Shown piece after piece: positions 1-13,629 of a DNA stretch of 64,000 nucleotides. The notes under the pieces were generated by a model. That model had not been told where the DNA came from. It did not search any database and worked only from the letters and a program-made list of their open reading frames with translations. How positions within the stretch are numbered: the first letter of the stretch is position 1; each line of letters starts with the position of its first letter. The stretch comes from Ceratotherium simum simum (taxonomy: Eukaryota; Chordata; Mammalia; Perissodactyla; Rhinocerotidae). The translations under genes and the position numbers were made by a program. Location: the NCBI RefSeq assembly GCF_000283155.1, contig NW_004454177.1:6845382-6909381 (forward strand), read 5' to 3'.

Positions 1-1374
1 AATTAGCGTACCTTCATCCAAAAGGCATTTTAGGTACACCCAGTTGATTTATTTGTATGAAAAAGTTCTAAAGTTAAAATTCAAATGAGCAGATTCTTTT
101 GTCAGTCATGGTTCGAGGTTATAAGTGAGATCTTACTGATCTTGAAAAGTGATTGCACCTTGCTAGGATCAAGAACAATTTTCTACTTATAAAACCTCAC
201 TTACTTACAATAGCTGTGCTACCCGCTTCTCAGATTTTCCCACTGTGGTTTCCCTCATCCTGGGGGATGAACTCCTACAGGGTAGAGGGACAAGTCGGGA
301 TTGATTAAATAGTCTGAAATGGCTTACTTTAAACACATTTTTAATCACATGCTTTATCTTTAAAATTCATGCATATTTTGTGTTCTCCTCAATGTCATAT
401 CTATATTTGTTTTAATATTAAAATTATTCAACTTTATTTAACATAGAAAAAAAAATCACTGTTTCAGGAAGATGTAGTTTATTTATTATATAGTTTCCCG
501 TAACTCTTGGTACACTGCATCATCATGCCTGAGGATATATAAACATACACCAGTTGGGAAAATTGAGAATAAAGAATTTCATCCCCAACCATAGGTTTCT
601 GTTACACAAACTTTTAGTTTTTGCACGTTGACTTCTCTATTACTTTTCCTCAACCTCAAGGATTTCCATGCCAGTCTCTATTAATTGCAAAATCATTTAT
701 TTTGGGGATAATTTAAAAAAGAATGAATTGGAGCTTGAAAATAGACAAGGAGAGGGAAGTAGAAGACAGAAAAGAAATGGAAGCTTTTTCTTTGAGGTCT
801 TGGGCAAAAGAAGAGAAGCTGTGGAGGAGGAAACCTGAGCCTCAGAGCTTGCCTCCTCCAGCTGTGGGGAGAAGGGAGCTGAGTGAGTGGAAGAGGACTG
901 GGTGGCATGTGTTTTGGACCTACCCAAGCGTCTCAAAATTTCAAATTGCTCTTTGTCTCTAGGACCATGTTGGGTACAGCACTTAATAATAAGCAAGGGA
1001 TAGTTGAAGGAAATTGGGTACACACTTATCTGTGGTTTCTATTTTAAGGTGTTTTAAAAGAACATTGATATTCTATTTTTTCGAGTGTTGTTTTGATTTT
1101 ATTATTGGATGTAGAAACTATAAGAACTTTCCTAACCCAAGACCATGTTTCCCCAACTCTGTTTTCCTTACAGGATCGTAAGCTCCTAAATTGCAAGTTG
1201 GTGTCGGGGAGGGACTAACAAATCATCTAGAGTATTTTTCACTCAGACTCTGAAGAAGTCTTTATTGTGTTGTATAAAGTGTGACAGAAACTTTTAAAAT
1301 GAAGGAGATTTTAAAAGTCAAAAAGTGAGACTGAGTCCTTTTTTTTGAGTGCATCCAAAACTACTTTATCACTT

Positions 1375-1478
1375 TCTTTTTGATTATCAAGATATAATTG
1401 ACGTATAATATTAGTTTTGGGTATACAATATGATGATTTGATATTTGTATCTATTGTGAAATGATCACCACAATAGAG
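1375..1478 (-). mobile_element. L1 3'-end fragment
   Basis: About 100 bp resembling the antisense of an L1 3' end (TTTTTGATTATCAAGATATAATTGACGTATAATATT...); no coding capacity. Confidence 0.5.
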
Positions 1479-2929
1479 ACTGATTTGTTAGGCAGGCCTT
1501 CTCTAGGTGGCAGAATGTTAGTAAGAATCCCCATTAGTCCAGAATCTGGTTCTTATTTTTATAAATCCCGAGACTTACTTTTATCAGTTCTCTTAAAGTC
1601 ATAAGAGAATGAGTATAATATTTACATCTGCTTTCCTAGTGTCAACTTGAGAAAAACTCAGTTAGCTAGTGGTAGGCATAGATTCAAAACAAAAGGACTT
1701 GTAAGATCCTGAAGAGTTTTTCATCTAGTCTTTAAAAAACATGTTGATGTACTTGATCTTTAACTACTCGTTGCTCAGGCCACACACAGACCACCCTTAA
1801 TTTAATACCTCAAATAGTATACGGTATCTTTTCCCAGTCAGTGATCTGAATCCTTAGAGGTTCTGAGTGTTCCGGGAGATTCATGTCATAAAAAGTGATA
1901 ATGAGTTCTCTTGCCTTTTCCATTTTTTAGAAGTCAATAAATGAAGTAATGACTTAGGTCTCCCCACCCTAGTTTGAGAGCCTCTGAGTGTAAATCAGGT
2001 GAGTCTACCTGTTAGCAGGGAGCTAATGAGCGTGCTTATGACCCAATCATTCCATTTATTGCTCAGTTGAAGTAGTTGGTTACTGTGAGAGTTTTGACTA
2101 GTATACAGTTTTTCATCATATTTTGTTAAATCTTCTATAACATATCAAGATGTTTCTAGGACTTCAAAAGCCAAAATTTTATCACACACACACAAACACA
2201 CATGTAATATCCAGTTTGCTTTATTGGGAATAAAGACTTTCTACACATGTAGTGTATTACTTGCCAAGAAGCACTCAACTTGCTAATTCAGCTCATCATT
2301 TAAAAACAAAACATGAAAATAATTCAGATAAACAAGTGTGTTTTTTAGGTTCAAAAATGTAGACATTCCAAATACCAGGTCATGAAAAGTTTTTGGCTCT
2401 TTTAGATGTTATAATCTCGATATGTATGTGGTTTCCAAACTAAACATGACGTATCAATTTTAAATTATTACTTTTCCTTACGTAATTTAAATAAATTAGT
2501 GAGTCACTTGTAAAATGGGAAAAAATGAATTTTCTTAAATAATATTTATAATGAACTTTTAAATTAATTTTCAATAATGTAAAATAAAATCTTTTACTTA
2601 AAGTTAGTTCTTTGTCATAAATCATGCAAAAATGACCAGTTTATTTTTAAAATTTCTTTCTTGGGAGGTTTTTTAGATAATATATTTCTTTGAAAAGAGT
2701 TTGTGAGTCAAAAAAGTTGGAAAGTGCTGGATATCTGTGCAATTAAATAGGTTTACATTCTAGTCCAAATATAACTGTAGTTTTCTGGAACAGATTGAGA
2801 GATTCTCTGAACTCTGATGGACTCTTCTTCAGGAAAGCTCTCCTTTTCTATTATTTGTCAGTTGCCTCTGAACTTCTCCCTAAAACTCATTTGATGCTTA
2901 TACTTATACAGTTAGACGTGTGGTTGTGT

Positions 2930-3010
2930 GCCTCCCTCTGGGACTAATCTGCTCCATGAGGGTAGGGGCCATGTGTATGTTGTTCACCTTGTGTCAAGAA
3001 TGCATTAGGC
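2930..3010 (+). mobile_element. L2 3'-end fragment
   Basis: Contains the L2 3' motif (CTCCATGAGGGTAGGGGCCATGTGTATGTTGTTCACC region). Short and weakly conserved. Confidence 0.4.
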
Positions 3011-5164
3011 GTCCCTCAAAAACTTGAGGAGTACCCTACTCCTATTATTATATTCACATATTACCTTTTAGGTGGGTTACTTTTCAGATGTTTGCTCTCA
3101 TTTGAATTATGTTTATTCTTTAACCCAAAGGGATATTTTCGTCCCTGCTCTCAATTTCTAGGTGACAACTTAAAACTTCTTATATGATAATCATACCTTC
3201 TATTCTCCAACAGTAGGCTTCTGCTTATCAGACCATATGTTTTAATTTGGAAAATATTGTTATTATACCTATATACTATATTTCCATTTGCTATCTTTAG
3301 CTTCTGTTGAGAATTTAAGGGGACTTTGATTCATCATGGTCCATAAAAGGCACACTAAAATTTGTATAGTATGCTCACCTATCAATATTAGAAACTTACC
3401 TGATTGAATGATTGGGCTTTTATTGTTCTAAGTGATATGAATTATGACTATCATGATATGCATTAATGTTTTCAGTAATCCCAGTGATTATTGTTTGCAG
3501 GTCTTATAGAAAGAATTTCATTGCCACTTTTTTCTTTATACATCTACTCAATACTAAGTTCGATGAAAAGGTCCTATGTTGTGGAATAGTTTTTTGTTTA
3601 TTATGAGAAGGGTTAGGGTAGTGCTATCTATAATAGAGTAGAGGGGATCGGCTTATTACCTCATTTGAAAATAGCTGAGTTCAGTGATGCTAACTGCTAA
3701 GGTATTTTAAAGGTTTGGGGGAAAATACATAAGTCATTCATTGAAAATGCCAGTGTAATGCTGGGCCAGCATTTTTGTTTTTAGACTTTGCTTTCCAGAG
3801 ATAATGATCATACTATGTAGATAGATAGTGCTAGGAAGTTGGGGAGGGTCAGGAGATGTCTAAGATTAAGTGATGGATGTGGAAGCAGCCCCATATATGG
3901 TGTAATAGCAGCAGCTGCAACAAAATAGTACTGTAATACTTCTCTAATACCTTTCCAAAAAGGTAGATATGTTCTTTCAATCTTATGAATATCACCCTCT
4001 CTCTTCCTCCAATTCTGACCTCCCCTGGTTTCTTAAACAAAACCAACACCTCCCCATCACAAATAAGCTGATTACTTGATTTTTTTTTTTTTCCCATGAA
4101 GGAATTTCTCTTGTGTATGAATGCTCAGGCTGTGAGTCAGTAGTTTTTGGCATTACTTCTCTATTAGCTCCTAGTCAGGAAGTTCAGCCAGGGGTTGGAG
4201 TGATTGCTAAACACTGAGGACTTCCCAAGACCCATTTTTAAGAGTGAACTAATACAGCGACTCCTGGGAACTTTGAAACTCATCCTTCATCACTACCATA
4301 GTTCTGAGATCCATACAGTTGACTCTTGTTTTGTTCAATTCCAAAAAAGCTTTTGGATTACGTGATTTCTATGCTAGTAATATTGTATAGGAAAAGCAAG
4401 ATTAGTTCCTTATCTGTGTTGTATAAGTCCATATAACAGTCTAAATCCTATTTATTTAGAGTTCTTACATGGGTGTTGATCTTTGGTTCTTTGAGTCATT
4501 TCTAGCAAGAACACCTGACAGCTTGTTTTCCCCACCCTTAGTCCATTAAGAAGTTAATCATGGGCCAAAACTATTTCTATTCTTGGTCTTTGTCTCTAAT
4601 TGCAAGTACAGTATTGCGATTATGAGTCCTCCGAAGCTTTCAGATTTTAGAACATGAAGGATCTTGTCACAGTGTTTTCTGGTGAGGTTGTTTATTCAGT
4701 ATATATAAATATTTTCCCACTTCGCTTTTTTCCTCTACCCCCTGCTTACAAGCTGTTTACTTACAACTGCAAGGAAATGAAGCATAAGTTACTCTTGGAG
4801 GGGCTGGCTGTCACTTGTAGCTGTGCTGTATTACCTTAACAGACACTGAGCACTGGAACTGGCTGAAGGCTGTGCCTAATCTGTTTACGTCTGCTTTGGA
4901 TTGCTCCTTGGTCAGCCAAAAAAGAAGTCAAGGGTATCACTCTGAAGTGGTGGATCAAATACGAAAATTTCCTGTTGCAGTTGTCCTGATTTTTAAATTA
5001 GTGCCACTCGTTCTTCCCTTTCCCCTTAGCACATATGCATCCCCAGTTGATGAGATACTTATTTTAAGGATATAATATCACTACCCTTTATGGCCCCAGG
5101 CTCCTGATCTTGCCTAGAACAAAGAATTTCAAGTCACAAAATTGATAGTAAAGCTCTGGTATTT

Positions 5165-5405
5165 TTTGTGTGCGTGTGTGTGAGGAAGATTGGCCCTGAG
5201 CTAACATCTGCCAATCCTCCTCTTTTTACTGAGGAAGACTGGCCCTGGGCCATCCATGCCCGTCTTCCTCTACTTTATATGGGACGCCACCACAGCGTGG
5301 CCTGACAAGTGGTGCGTCGGTGCACGCCCGGGATCCGAACCGGCGAACCCCTGGCCGCTGTAGCGGAGTGCACGCACTTAACCACTTGCTCCACCTGGCC
5401 GGCCC
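5165..5405 (-). mobile_element. ERE SINE (long GAGGAAGAT-type) with 14-bp TSD
   Basis: Antisense ERE: GAGGAAGATTGGCCCTGAGC...AACCGGCGAACCCCTGGCCG and ending ACCTGGCCGGCCC. Target duplication AAGCTCTGGTATTT at 5151-5164 and 5406-5419. Its 5' end is 25 bp from the 5' end of the next ERE, head to head. Confidence 0.93.
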
Positions 5406-5430
5406 AAGCTCTGGTATTTAAACCATCCCT

Positions 5431-5644
5431 TGGGCCAGCCCCGTGGCTTAGCGGTTAAGTGCACACGCTCCGCTACTGGCGGCCCGGGTTCGGATCCCCG
5501 GCGCGTACGTACGTACCGCTTCTCCAGCCATGCTGAGGCCGCATCCCACATACAGCAACTAGAAGGATGTGCAGCTATGACATACAACTATCTACTGGGG
5601 CTTTGGGGGAAAAAAATAAATTAATAAAATTATAAAAAAAAAAA
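5431..5644 (+). mobile_element. ERE1 SINE with 12-bp TSD
   Basis: tRNA-derived SINE beginning TGGGCCAGCCCCGTGGCTTA, with B box GGTTCGGATCC, body CACATACAGCAACTAGAAGG and tail CTACTGGGGCTTTGGGGG-A. Target duplication TAAACCATCCCT at 5419-5430 and 5645-5656; the left copy overlaps the right duplication of the preceding ERE by one base, so it landed at the edge of that insertion site. Confidence 0.95.
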
Positions 5645-6127
5645 TAAACCATCCCTAGAAGATAGACATATGGTTCAAATTAAAGTCTGCTGCACTGTAT
5701 TAAGAGAAAAAGGATATAAGATACCATTTCAGCCTGCAGACAAATGCTAACCAACCAGGGTGTTGGGGGTTGGAAAAGAGACTTGAGCAAATTATGGAAG
5801 GAGCCACTTATGAGAGGAGAAATAAATGACTATAGGCCACATGGAGAGAACAACTCCACCCATATGACTTCTGTTGTGTGGGTGTGAAGTATCCATCTTA
5901 ACCAGTTTCTTCTGTTGTTTCTCTTTTGCTTCTGTAACTCTTTAGAATGTTTATCATTTTAATGTTGAATCTGGAGGTCATAAATCTTTCCTGTGGCCAA
6001 TAAATACACAGTAAGGGATATAAAGTGTCTTTATGGGAATCTTCGTACCTGAGAATTTTCTGAAACAACAACAAAAGATTTTTAAATATTCAAACTGGGA
6101 TCCCACCTCCAAAACTATCATTATTTT

Positions 6128-6343
6128 TGTTTTGTTTTTTACAATTTATTTATTTACTTATTTTTCCCCCAAAGCCCCAGTAGACAGCTGTATGTCACAG
6201 TTGCACATCTTTCCAGTTGCTGCACGTGGGACGCGGCCTCAGCATGGCTGGAGAAGCGGTGCGTCAGTGCACGCCCGGGATCCGAACCCAGGCCGCCAGC
6301 AGTGGAGCGCGCGCGCTTAACCGCTAAGCCACGGGGCCGGCCC
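6128..6343 (-). mobile_element. ERE1 SINE with 17-bp TSD
   Basis: Antisense ERE1 (CAAAGCCCCAGTAGACAGCT ... AAGCCACGGGGCCGGCCC). Target duplication AAAACTATCATTATTTT at 6111-6127 and 6344-6360, both copies exact, indicating a relatively recent insertion. Confidence 0.95.
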
Positions 6344-7394
6344 AAAACTATCATTATTTTGAATGCATTTCTTTTGGGATTTTTTTTTCCTATATATATA
6401 TTTTCCATAATTATAATCAGTGTATGTGTAATTTTAAAGGCAGGTTTTGTCCTTTGTATTATATCAAATATTTTCCCCTTGCTGCTCCATATAACCATTT
6501 TTAATGATTGCATGTCAAGTAGATATACCGTAATTTACTTAATGTCTCCCCTATTGTTATGAGCGCACAGAAATTCTTGATAGGACTTTGGTGTTAGCAC
6601 TCCCCTCTCCTTTTTTGACATTTATTAGTGCATTTCAAAACTACAAAGTATGTATACTTAACATTTTGAACATATGCTGAATCTATTTTCTCCTTTGCCT
6701 TAAGTTTCCTTGTTATTTTTTGTTCTTGTTTTTCACTTGTGTTGAAGTTGTCACTCTTCTGTTTTTTCCTTTATATTGTACTGGTGTCTGGCCTAATAGT
6801 GCTCTTCCTCCTGAGCCATGTGACCTAAACTTTAGCTTATGATAGTGTAGTTTATTTTACTTACGTCCCCTAATTAGAATGATCCCAGGCCAACGTGAGC
6901 TGGGGCAATATAGCAGTCCAGTATTCCTTAGGATGATGTTAGTTCTGGAAAACTGAAAGAAGGTAATTCCAAGTACAGAGTGCCTGTGGTTTTAAAGAAA
7001 TGATTAGACTCTGTCCATTCACTGGCTTGTTAACTGATGGGATGTGAATAATTCAAAGATTATAATCATAAAAAAATGTTCTAAGAAGTTAGGGGAGAGT
7101 TAAGGTTATTTATCTGAAACATTTGCCAAAATTATGTCAATTCTTAGTTGTCCAGTTTTTTGTTATTGTTCTACTATCCAGGTTTTTTGGTTTTTTCCTC
7201 TTTTTTCTGGCCATCCATGTTTTTTGATTTACTAGTTTATTGAGCCTGTTTGCCTTAAATTAGACATATTAAAGGAAAAGGAGGAAAATCTAAGTCTCTT
7301 TAGTGTTGTTGTTCTTTGTTAGAAGCTCTTGTTCAGTTAGGGAAGACGGTGACATTATAGACAAAAAGGAATTTTTAAATTATTTATAAGCAAT

Positions 7395-7765
7395 GTATCT
7401 CAGTCCATTTGGGCTGCTGTAACAAAATACTGCAGACTGGGTGACTTCTGAACAACAGAAATATATTGCTCACAGTTCTGGAGACTGGGAAGTCCAAGAT
7501 CAAGGCTCCAGCATGGTTGCGTTCTGGTGAAGGCTTCTTCCTTGTTCGTAGCCAGTGCCTGCTCACTGGGTTCTCATATGGTGGAAGGGGCTAGAGCCCC
7601 AGGAGCCCTGGAGCCTCTTTTATAAGGCATTAATCCCATTGGTGAGGGCTCCAGCCTCATGACCTAATCAACTCCCAAAGGCCCCACCTTCTAACACCAT
7701 CACATTGGAGATTAGGATTTCAACATACGAAGTTGGAGGGGACACAAACATTCAGACCATAGCAT
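7395..7765 (-). mobile_element. ERVL-MaLR solo LTR (MLT1/MST-like)
   Basis: About 370 bp whose reverse complement runs from a TGCTATGG-type start to CCAGTCTGCAGTATTTTGTT ACAGCAGCCCAAATGGACTGA, the typical 3' end of mammalian apparent LTR retrotransposons. Contains the antisense of the GGGGCCTTTGGGAGTTGATT segment. No internal coding region; an ancient solo LTR. Confidence 0.75.
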
Positions 7766-8184
7766 GATGTTTGCTATCTTTGTCTCTTAATATGAGTTAT
7801 TGAGAAATAGTTATATAAGAGTAATACTAATACTTTTAATGTTGTTAAGTGCTTATCATTTATACCTGATTGCTGTTATAGTACGACAGTAATTATATGT
7901 ATCATTAAAATATTTACTTTTCCTTTTAAAATGTACTTACCTACAACTGTAAACTTTATCGTTGTATAGAAAATCTTCATAGTTTGCTGTTCTTCATATA
8001 GGATTATTGCTGTTGTCAACAAACACTTCAGTGAGATCCCTGTTTTAGCAAGAAGCTCCCAATTCCTACCCTCTTAGCTGTTCACTAAGGGCTGCTCTGA
8101 GTACTCATACATTTATTCCTTTTTTATGCTTACCTCTCGTTTCTTCTTTTTCTCCCTTCCACTTTGTTCTTAGTTAACCAGTGA

Positions 8185-8310
8185 GTCATTTGTAAGATAT
8201 TTATTGAGTGCCTTCTCTTTTGCCAGTTCTAGGTGTTAGGAAATCAATGGTGAGAAAAACAGCCTAATCCCTGCCCTCCTGACTCCTGATGTTAGTGGAG
8301 CTTAGATCCC
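8185..8310 (-). mobile_element. L2/MIR-like 3' fragment
   Basis: Motif order TATTTATTGAGTGCCTTCTC...CAGTTCTAGGTGTTAGG...CCCTGCCCTCCTGACTCCTG resembles the antisense L2 3' end. Confidence 0.45.
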
Positions 8311-8374
8311 AGTGAAATGGCCCTGAATGGCAAGAAATGGAAGTTGGGGAGAAAAAAGATCCTATTCTTTTCTC

Positions 8375-9720
8375 TTTTTTTTCTTTGCTTATTATGAAAT
8401 ATTATGTATATACAAAGAAATGTGCCCTTACCCTATACATACACTATAAAGCAAACACCTGTGCAGTTACCACTTAGATCAAGAAACAAATAATTTCATC
8501 AGCCCAGACTGCACCCCAACCCAGCCTCATCCTTCTCCCAAGAGGAAATCACTGTCTTGATTTTCGTGTTCATCACTTACTTGCTTTGCTTAAGAGACTT
8601 TTTTCCAAGTAGTTTTACCACCTGTCTAATGCATTCCTTAGGAGTTTTGCTCCAAGGGATGCCATTTATATTTAATATAATGTGCAATGGGCCCATCCCT
8701 AATATAGTTTGCTTTTTTTTGAACTATGTATGAATGGAATCATACTGAATATATTATTTTGTGTCTTATTTCATACAACACTTATGTGTGCCAGATTTAT
8801 CCATGTTTGTTTAGCTGTGATTTATTCACTTTTATTTCTATGTAGTATTTCATGATATGAATCTGCCACAGGAATTGTATCTGTGGATGGATATTTGGAT
8901 TGCTTTCAGTTTGGAGCCCTTACTAATAGCTGCAAAATATTCTTAAACATTTATCTTGGTACACTCTTAAACATTAATGTACACTCATACATTTAAGAGT
9001 ATTAACCCAGGAGTAAAGCTGCTAGGTCATACAGTCTGTCTGTTTTCAGCTTTTACTTAAAAATGCCACACTGCTGTCTGGTGTGTGTGTGTGTTCCCAT
9101 TCCTGCATGTCCTCCCCAGTGCTGGGTATCATTACACTTGGTAATTTTTGTCAGTCTGGTGAGTATAATGGTTATCTCATTGTGGTTTTAGTTTTTTTAT
9201 TTTTCTCTTTCATGAGGTTGAGCTGCTTTTTATGTCTGTTGGCCCTTTTTGGTGAAATATCTGCTTAAATAAGTCTTTTGGCCATTCTTCTATTGGGTTG
9301 TATGTCTTATTGATTCATAGGAGTTTTTGTTTCAGCAGTAAGGATATGAGTCTTTTGTTTTATGTGTTAACAAATATCTTCTCTTTCAATGAATGACATT
9401 TTAGTATAATTTTAATGTAACCCAATTTATCACTTTTTCCTTTATGATTAGTGCTTTTTGTTTCTTGTTTAAGAAATCATTCCATCCCCTGAGGCTATAA
9501 AGATATTCTCCTTTATTATTTTATGAAAACTTTGTAGTTTCACCTTCTGCATTGTCTGTGATCCACCTGGAATTGATTTTAGGACATAATGTGAGGAAAG
9601 TGTCCTATTTAATTTTTTTCCATGTGGACAACCAATTGTTCCTATGCCATTTATTGAAAAATGCATCTTTTTCCCCCGGACATACAATGCCTACCATTCT
9701 TTTCAATGCACTGTTTTTAA
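8375..9720 (-). mobile_element. Old L1 3' portion, antisense
   Basis: Long antisense L1 match: ATGAATGGAATCATACTGAA, GGATATTTGGATTGCTTTCA, GGAGTAAAGCTGCTAGGTCA, GATCCACCTGGAATTGATTT and CCATTTATTGAAAAATGCAT appear in the order expected of reversed L1 3'UTR and terminal ORF2. Heavily mutated; no ORF2 remains. Confidence 0.75.
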
Positions 9721-9984
9721 AGAAACTTGTAAACACTCAGTATTCCTCAAGCACTATATGCCTTTGGGAATTACATAAGCAGAGCAGAGGGTTGACAGTC
9801 AAGAATAAAATGAAAAACAGTAGACTATAATAACTAAGGAATTTGGATGTTGTATAAAAATAGTTATGGGATGTGCATTTACCCCAATGTAAACATGTAT
9901 GCGATGCTGAAAGCACACTGTGGGTGTGGGCTTTGAGGGCATTCAGGCCAGCATTACAGGCTGGGCCTTGTTAGTGATTTTTTT

Positions 9985-10115
9985 TTAAACTTTAAATTTG
10001 GGCATGTTATTTAATGAACCTCACTTTCTCAGACAAACAAAAATAATGCTCCTCTCGAGGTAATAAATACAAGATACTATAACACAGCACTCAACAGAGT
10101 ATCCTTTAGAATTTG
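9985..10115 (+). mobile_element. MIR-like fragment
   Basis: Weak MIR resemblance (GGGCATGTTATTTAATGAAC CTCACTTTCTCAG ... AATAATGCTCCTCTCGAGGT). Confidence 0.4.
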
Positions 10116-11243
10116 TCTATTTACTTTATTCCATATAGTGCCGCACAAATGGAAAAACTGCTGCCCTGAGAGAGATGACTCAGGGACAGTCCTGTTCTAG
10201 GTCTTCCCCGGGCATCTGGCTCCCTCCAGGTTCTTGCCGTTCAGCTGCATGGCCATGTTGTTCATTTCTAAGTACATTGAATGAATTTACTAATAGTTCA
10301 GAATTATTTGTTGGTTGTCGTCAAACTTGGTAAGAAATGCCTTATTTTATTCACAGCGTGACATTCTAGATGATGCAGAATGAATCTGGATTATGTTTGT
10401 AGTCCATTCCTACAACGTAGCATTTCTTTAAAACAAACTAACAAAAATTCTGAGGGGAAATTATACCATTTCTAATCTAGAGTAATTATGTCATCATAGT
10501 TTTCCCCCAGATAAAGTTGCTTAGCACTTGGATGACATGGTATGGATACTGCAGACTGCATTTTCCTTCTTTGAAATGCTTTTCTCCTCTCAGCTTCTTT
10601 GTTATAATGATATTTTTCTGATTTTCTTCAAGAAGATCACCCTTTCTCTTTCCTTTTTGCTACATCCTCTTTCTGCACCTGTGGAAGAGGAAGTACTTAT
10701 GGGTGTTTCCACAGCCTTAATTCCCATCCCTTTTTCTTTACTTATTCTTTCAAAATTTTATCCATTCATTGCTACAACTTAGTTCCTCAGAACATTTCCA
10801 CTTGAATTTCTTCTTACCTTCTTAAACTCAAGGCATAACAAAACAGTATACTTTTTTCTTTCCAAACCAACTTCTGCCTTCCTTGAGACTTTCATCTACC
10901 CAAACATGCATGGTTGTACTCTCTACTTTTCCCTCCTTTTCATCTCAGGTATTCAGTCTCTCCTCAAGTACTGTCCAATCTTTCTTTAAAATATTTTTTG
11001 AGTTGTGTTTCACATTTTCACTACTCCTACTTTATCACAGGCCTTCAACGTGCCCTCACACCTTGCTTTCAGGTTAATTTTACTACATCATCAGCCTGCT
11101 CTGAAAGTGCTGACAACTCCTCATTGCCTATAAGAATGGTTCTCAAACCTCTTCAGAAAGAATTACATTGTTTACATTCAGATGTCTAAATTCTTTCCTC
11201 AAGATCTAGTAGGTCTAAGGTAAGGTTTGTAGATCACTGCAAA

Positions 11244-11450
11244 TACGCTGCTTAATGATGGGGCTGCATTCTGAAAAATGTGTCGTTATGCCATTTTGTC
11301 GTTGTGCAAATAACGTAGAGTGTACTTACACAGACCTAGATGGTGTAGCCTAAATGCACACCTAGGCTACATGGTACTAATGTTATGGGATCAGTGTCAT
11401 GTATGTGGTCTGTTGTTGACCAAAGCGTCATTATGCGGCACATGACCGTA
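11244..11450 (+). mobile_element. Small DNA transposon (Tc1/mariner-like, family uncertain)
   Basis: Ends are imperfect inverted repeats: left TACGCTGCTTAATGATGGGG, right reading inward TACGGTCATGTGCCGCATAA TGACG, both beginning at TA. The interior AGAGTGTACTTACACAGACC TAGATGGTGTAGCC is typical of a known non-autonomous mammalian family whose name I cannot fix. No transposase. Confidence 0.65.
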
Positions 11451-11595
11451 CACTTGTGATTCTGATGTATGGATAGGGTTGAAAGTCACTGGTTGGAGAG
11501 GGGACAAGGGATGGGATGTGTGGTGCTTATGATTAGATGTAAGTAATTATCAAGATAGTAATTTTTCATTTGGGTAGTAGCTTCAAGTGTGCTCA

Positions 11596-12775
11596 TTGCG
11601 TTACTGAAAATGACTACTTCTAGAAGAAAACATAGGGGTGAATCTTCGTGACCTTAGGTTAGGCAGTACTTTCTTAGCTATGACACCAAATATGTAAGTG
11701 ACAAAAGAAAATCTAGATAAATTGGACTTTATCAAAATTAAAAACTTTTCTGCATCAAAGGACACTATCAAGAAAGTGAAAAGACAACCCACAGAATGGG
11801 AGAAAATATTTGCAAATCATTTCAGTGGACTTGTATCCAGAGAATAGAAATAACTATTACAATTCAATAATAAAAAGATAACCCAATTTTAAAATGGGCA
11901 AAACATTTGAATATACATTTGTCCAAAGAAGACGTACAAATGGCCAATAGGCATAAGAAATGATGTTCAACATCATTAGCCATCAGGAAAATGCAAATTA
12001 AAACCATAGTAAGATACCACATCACCCCATTAGCATGGTTGTAATTAAAAAAAAAAGACAGTAATAAGTGTTGGCAAGGATGTGGAGAAATTGGAACCCC
12101 TTGTACATTATTGGTGGGAATGTAAAGTGGTGCAGCCACTTTGGATAACAGTTTGGGCAGTTCCTCAAAAGGTTAAACATGGAGTTACCATATGATATGA
12201 CCCAGCAGTTCCACTCCTAGATATACCCAAGACAAATGAAAACATACGTGCACAAAAAACCTTACATGAATATTTATAGCAGCCTTATTCATAGTACCAA
12301 AAAGTGGAAACAACCTAAATATCTATCAGCTGATGAATGGATAAATAAAATGTGGTATATCCATACCAAGGAATATCATTCAGCAATAAAAAGAGAATGA
12401 ACTACTGATACATGCTGCAACGTGGATGAACCTTGAAAAGGTTATGCTAAGCGAAAGAAGCCAGTCACAAAAGACCATGTACTGTATGCTTCTTTTTATA
12501 TGAAATGTCCAGAATAGACAAATCCATAGAGACAGAAGGTTGATTAGTGATTGCCCAGGGCTGGGGCGTTAGTGGGAGAGTTGAGGGGGGAAAGTAGGGA
12601 GTAACTGCTCATTGGCACAGGGTTGCTTTTTGGGGTGATGAAAATGTTCTAAAATTGATTGACGTAATGGTTATGCAACTCTATGAATATACTAAAAACT
12701 ACTGAACAGTACACTTTTAATGGGTGAATTTTATAGAATGTGAAATATAGCTAAATAAGGCTGTAGCAAAAAAAA
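11596..12775 (+). mobile_element. L1 3' portion, sense
   Basis: Contains the end of ORF2 in broken form (ACTTTATCAAAATTAAAAAC, GAATGGGAGAAAATATTTGC, AACATCATTAGCCATCAGGA, ATGTGGAGAAATTGGAACCC) followed by an L1M-type 3'UTR (TTTTTGGGGTGATGAAAATG, GAACAGTACACTTTTAATGG). Many stops and indels; inactive. Confidence 0.88.
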
Positions 12776-13385
12776 TCTAAATAAAAGCAGGCCATGAGTG
12801 GAGCAATGGTGAGAGTGTGTCATGAACCAAAGATTATAATTAATTCATAATCAAATTCTTTGAAGTCTAATAAAATTTAAAATTTTTTGGAAAAAAGAAG
12901 AAAAGGGAAAGAAAGAAAAGCAGTGGTCCACAGGATGAAGTCTAAGGTCCTTGTTCAGTCATTTAAAGCTATATTTTGTCTGGCCTGATGCTACTATGTA
13001 ATCTGATTTCTTTCCAAATACCTTTACAAACTTTACATCATACCCAGGGCAGTCTCTTTATTGTTGCTTGAACTTAGCGTGCTAGTTCCAAGTGATCTGC
13101 CTTTGCTGTGCTCTTCTCCAAACACTACTTAGAATACCCGTTTCACATTTCTCCTCTGCTTCCTCAGATCTTAGGCGTTCAACTAAGTTCTACTTCCTTT
13201 TTGAGTTCTTCTATGGGAACATATTTTTTCTGCCTTTGGTTCTTTTATAGGAACCAACACGTTGCTCTACCCATTGGAAGGCTTCTGTAAATACATGTTA
13301 TATACATAAGTGAAGGAAATGGAGGAACTTATGTAGAGACTTAATTTAGGAACTTATAAAGAGATATTAAGAATAAGAAGCTTTA

Positions 13386-13629
13386 GGCCGGCCTGGTGGC
13401 ATAGTGGTTAAGTTTGCGCGATCTGCTTCGGCGGCCCGGGTTTCATGGGTTCCGACCCCGGGCATGGACCGACACACCGCTTATCAAGCCATGCTGTGGT
13501 GGCGTCCCATACAAAGTAGAGGAAGATGGGCACGGATGTTAGCCCAGGGCCAGTCTTGCTCAGCAAAAAGAGGAAGATTGGCAACGGATGTTAGCTCAGG
13601 GTTAATCTTTCTCACACACACAGAAAGGA
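13386..13629 (+). mobile_element. ERE SINE (long form) with 15-bp TSD
   Basis: Starts GGCCGGCCTGGTGGCATAGT, B box, body ATGCTGTGGTGGCGTCCCAT and the duplicated tail AGAGGAAGAT..GGATGTTAGC..CAGGG. Target duplication GAATAAGAAGCTTTA / GAATAAGAAACTTTA at 13371-13385 and 13630-13644. Confidence 0.92.
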
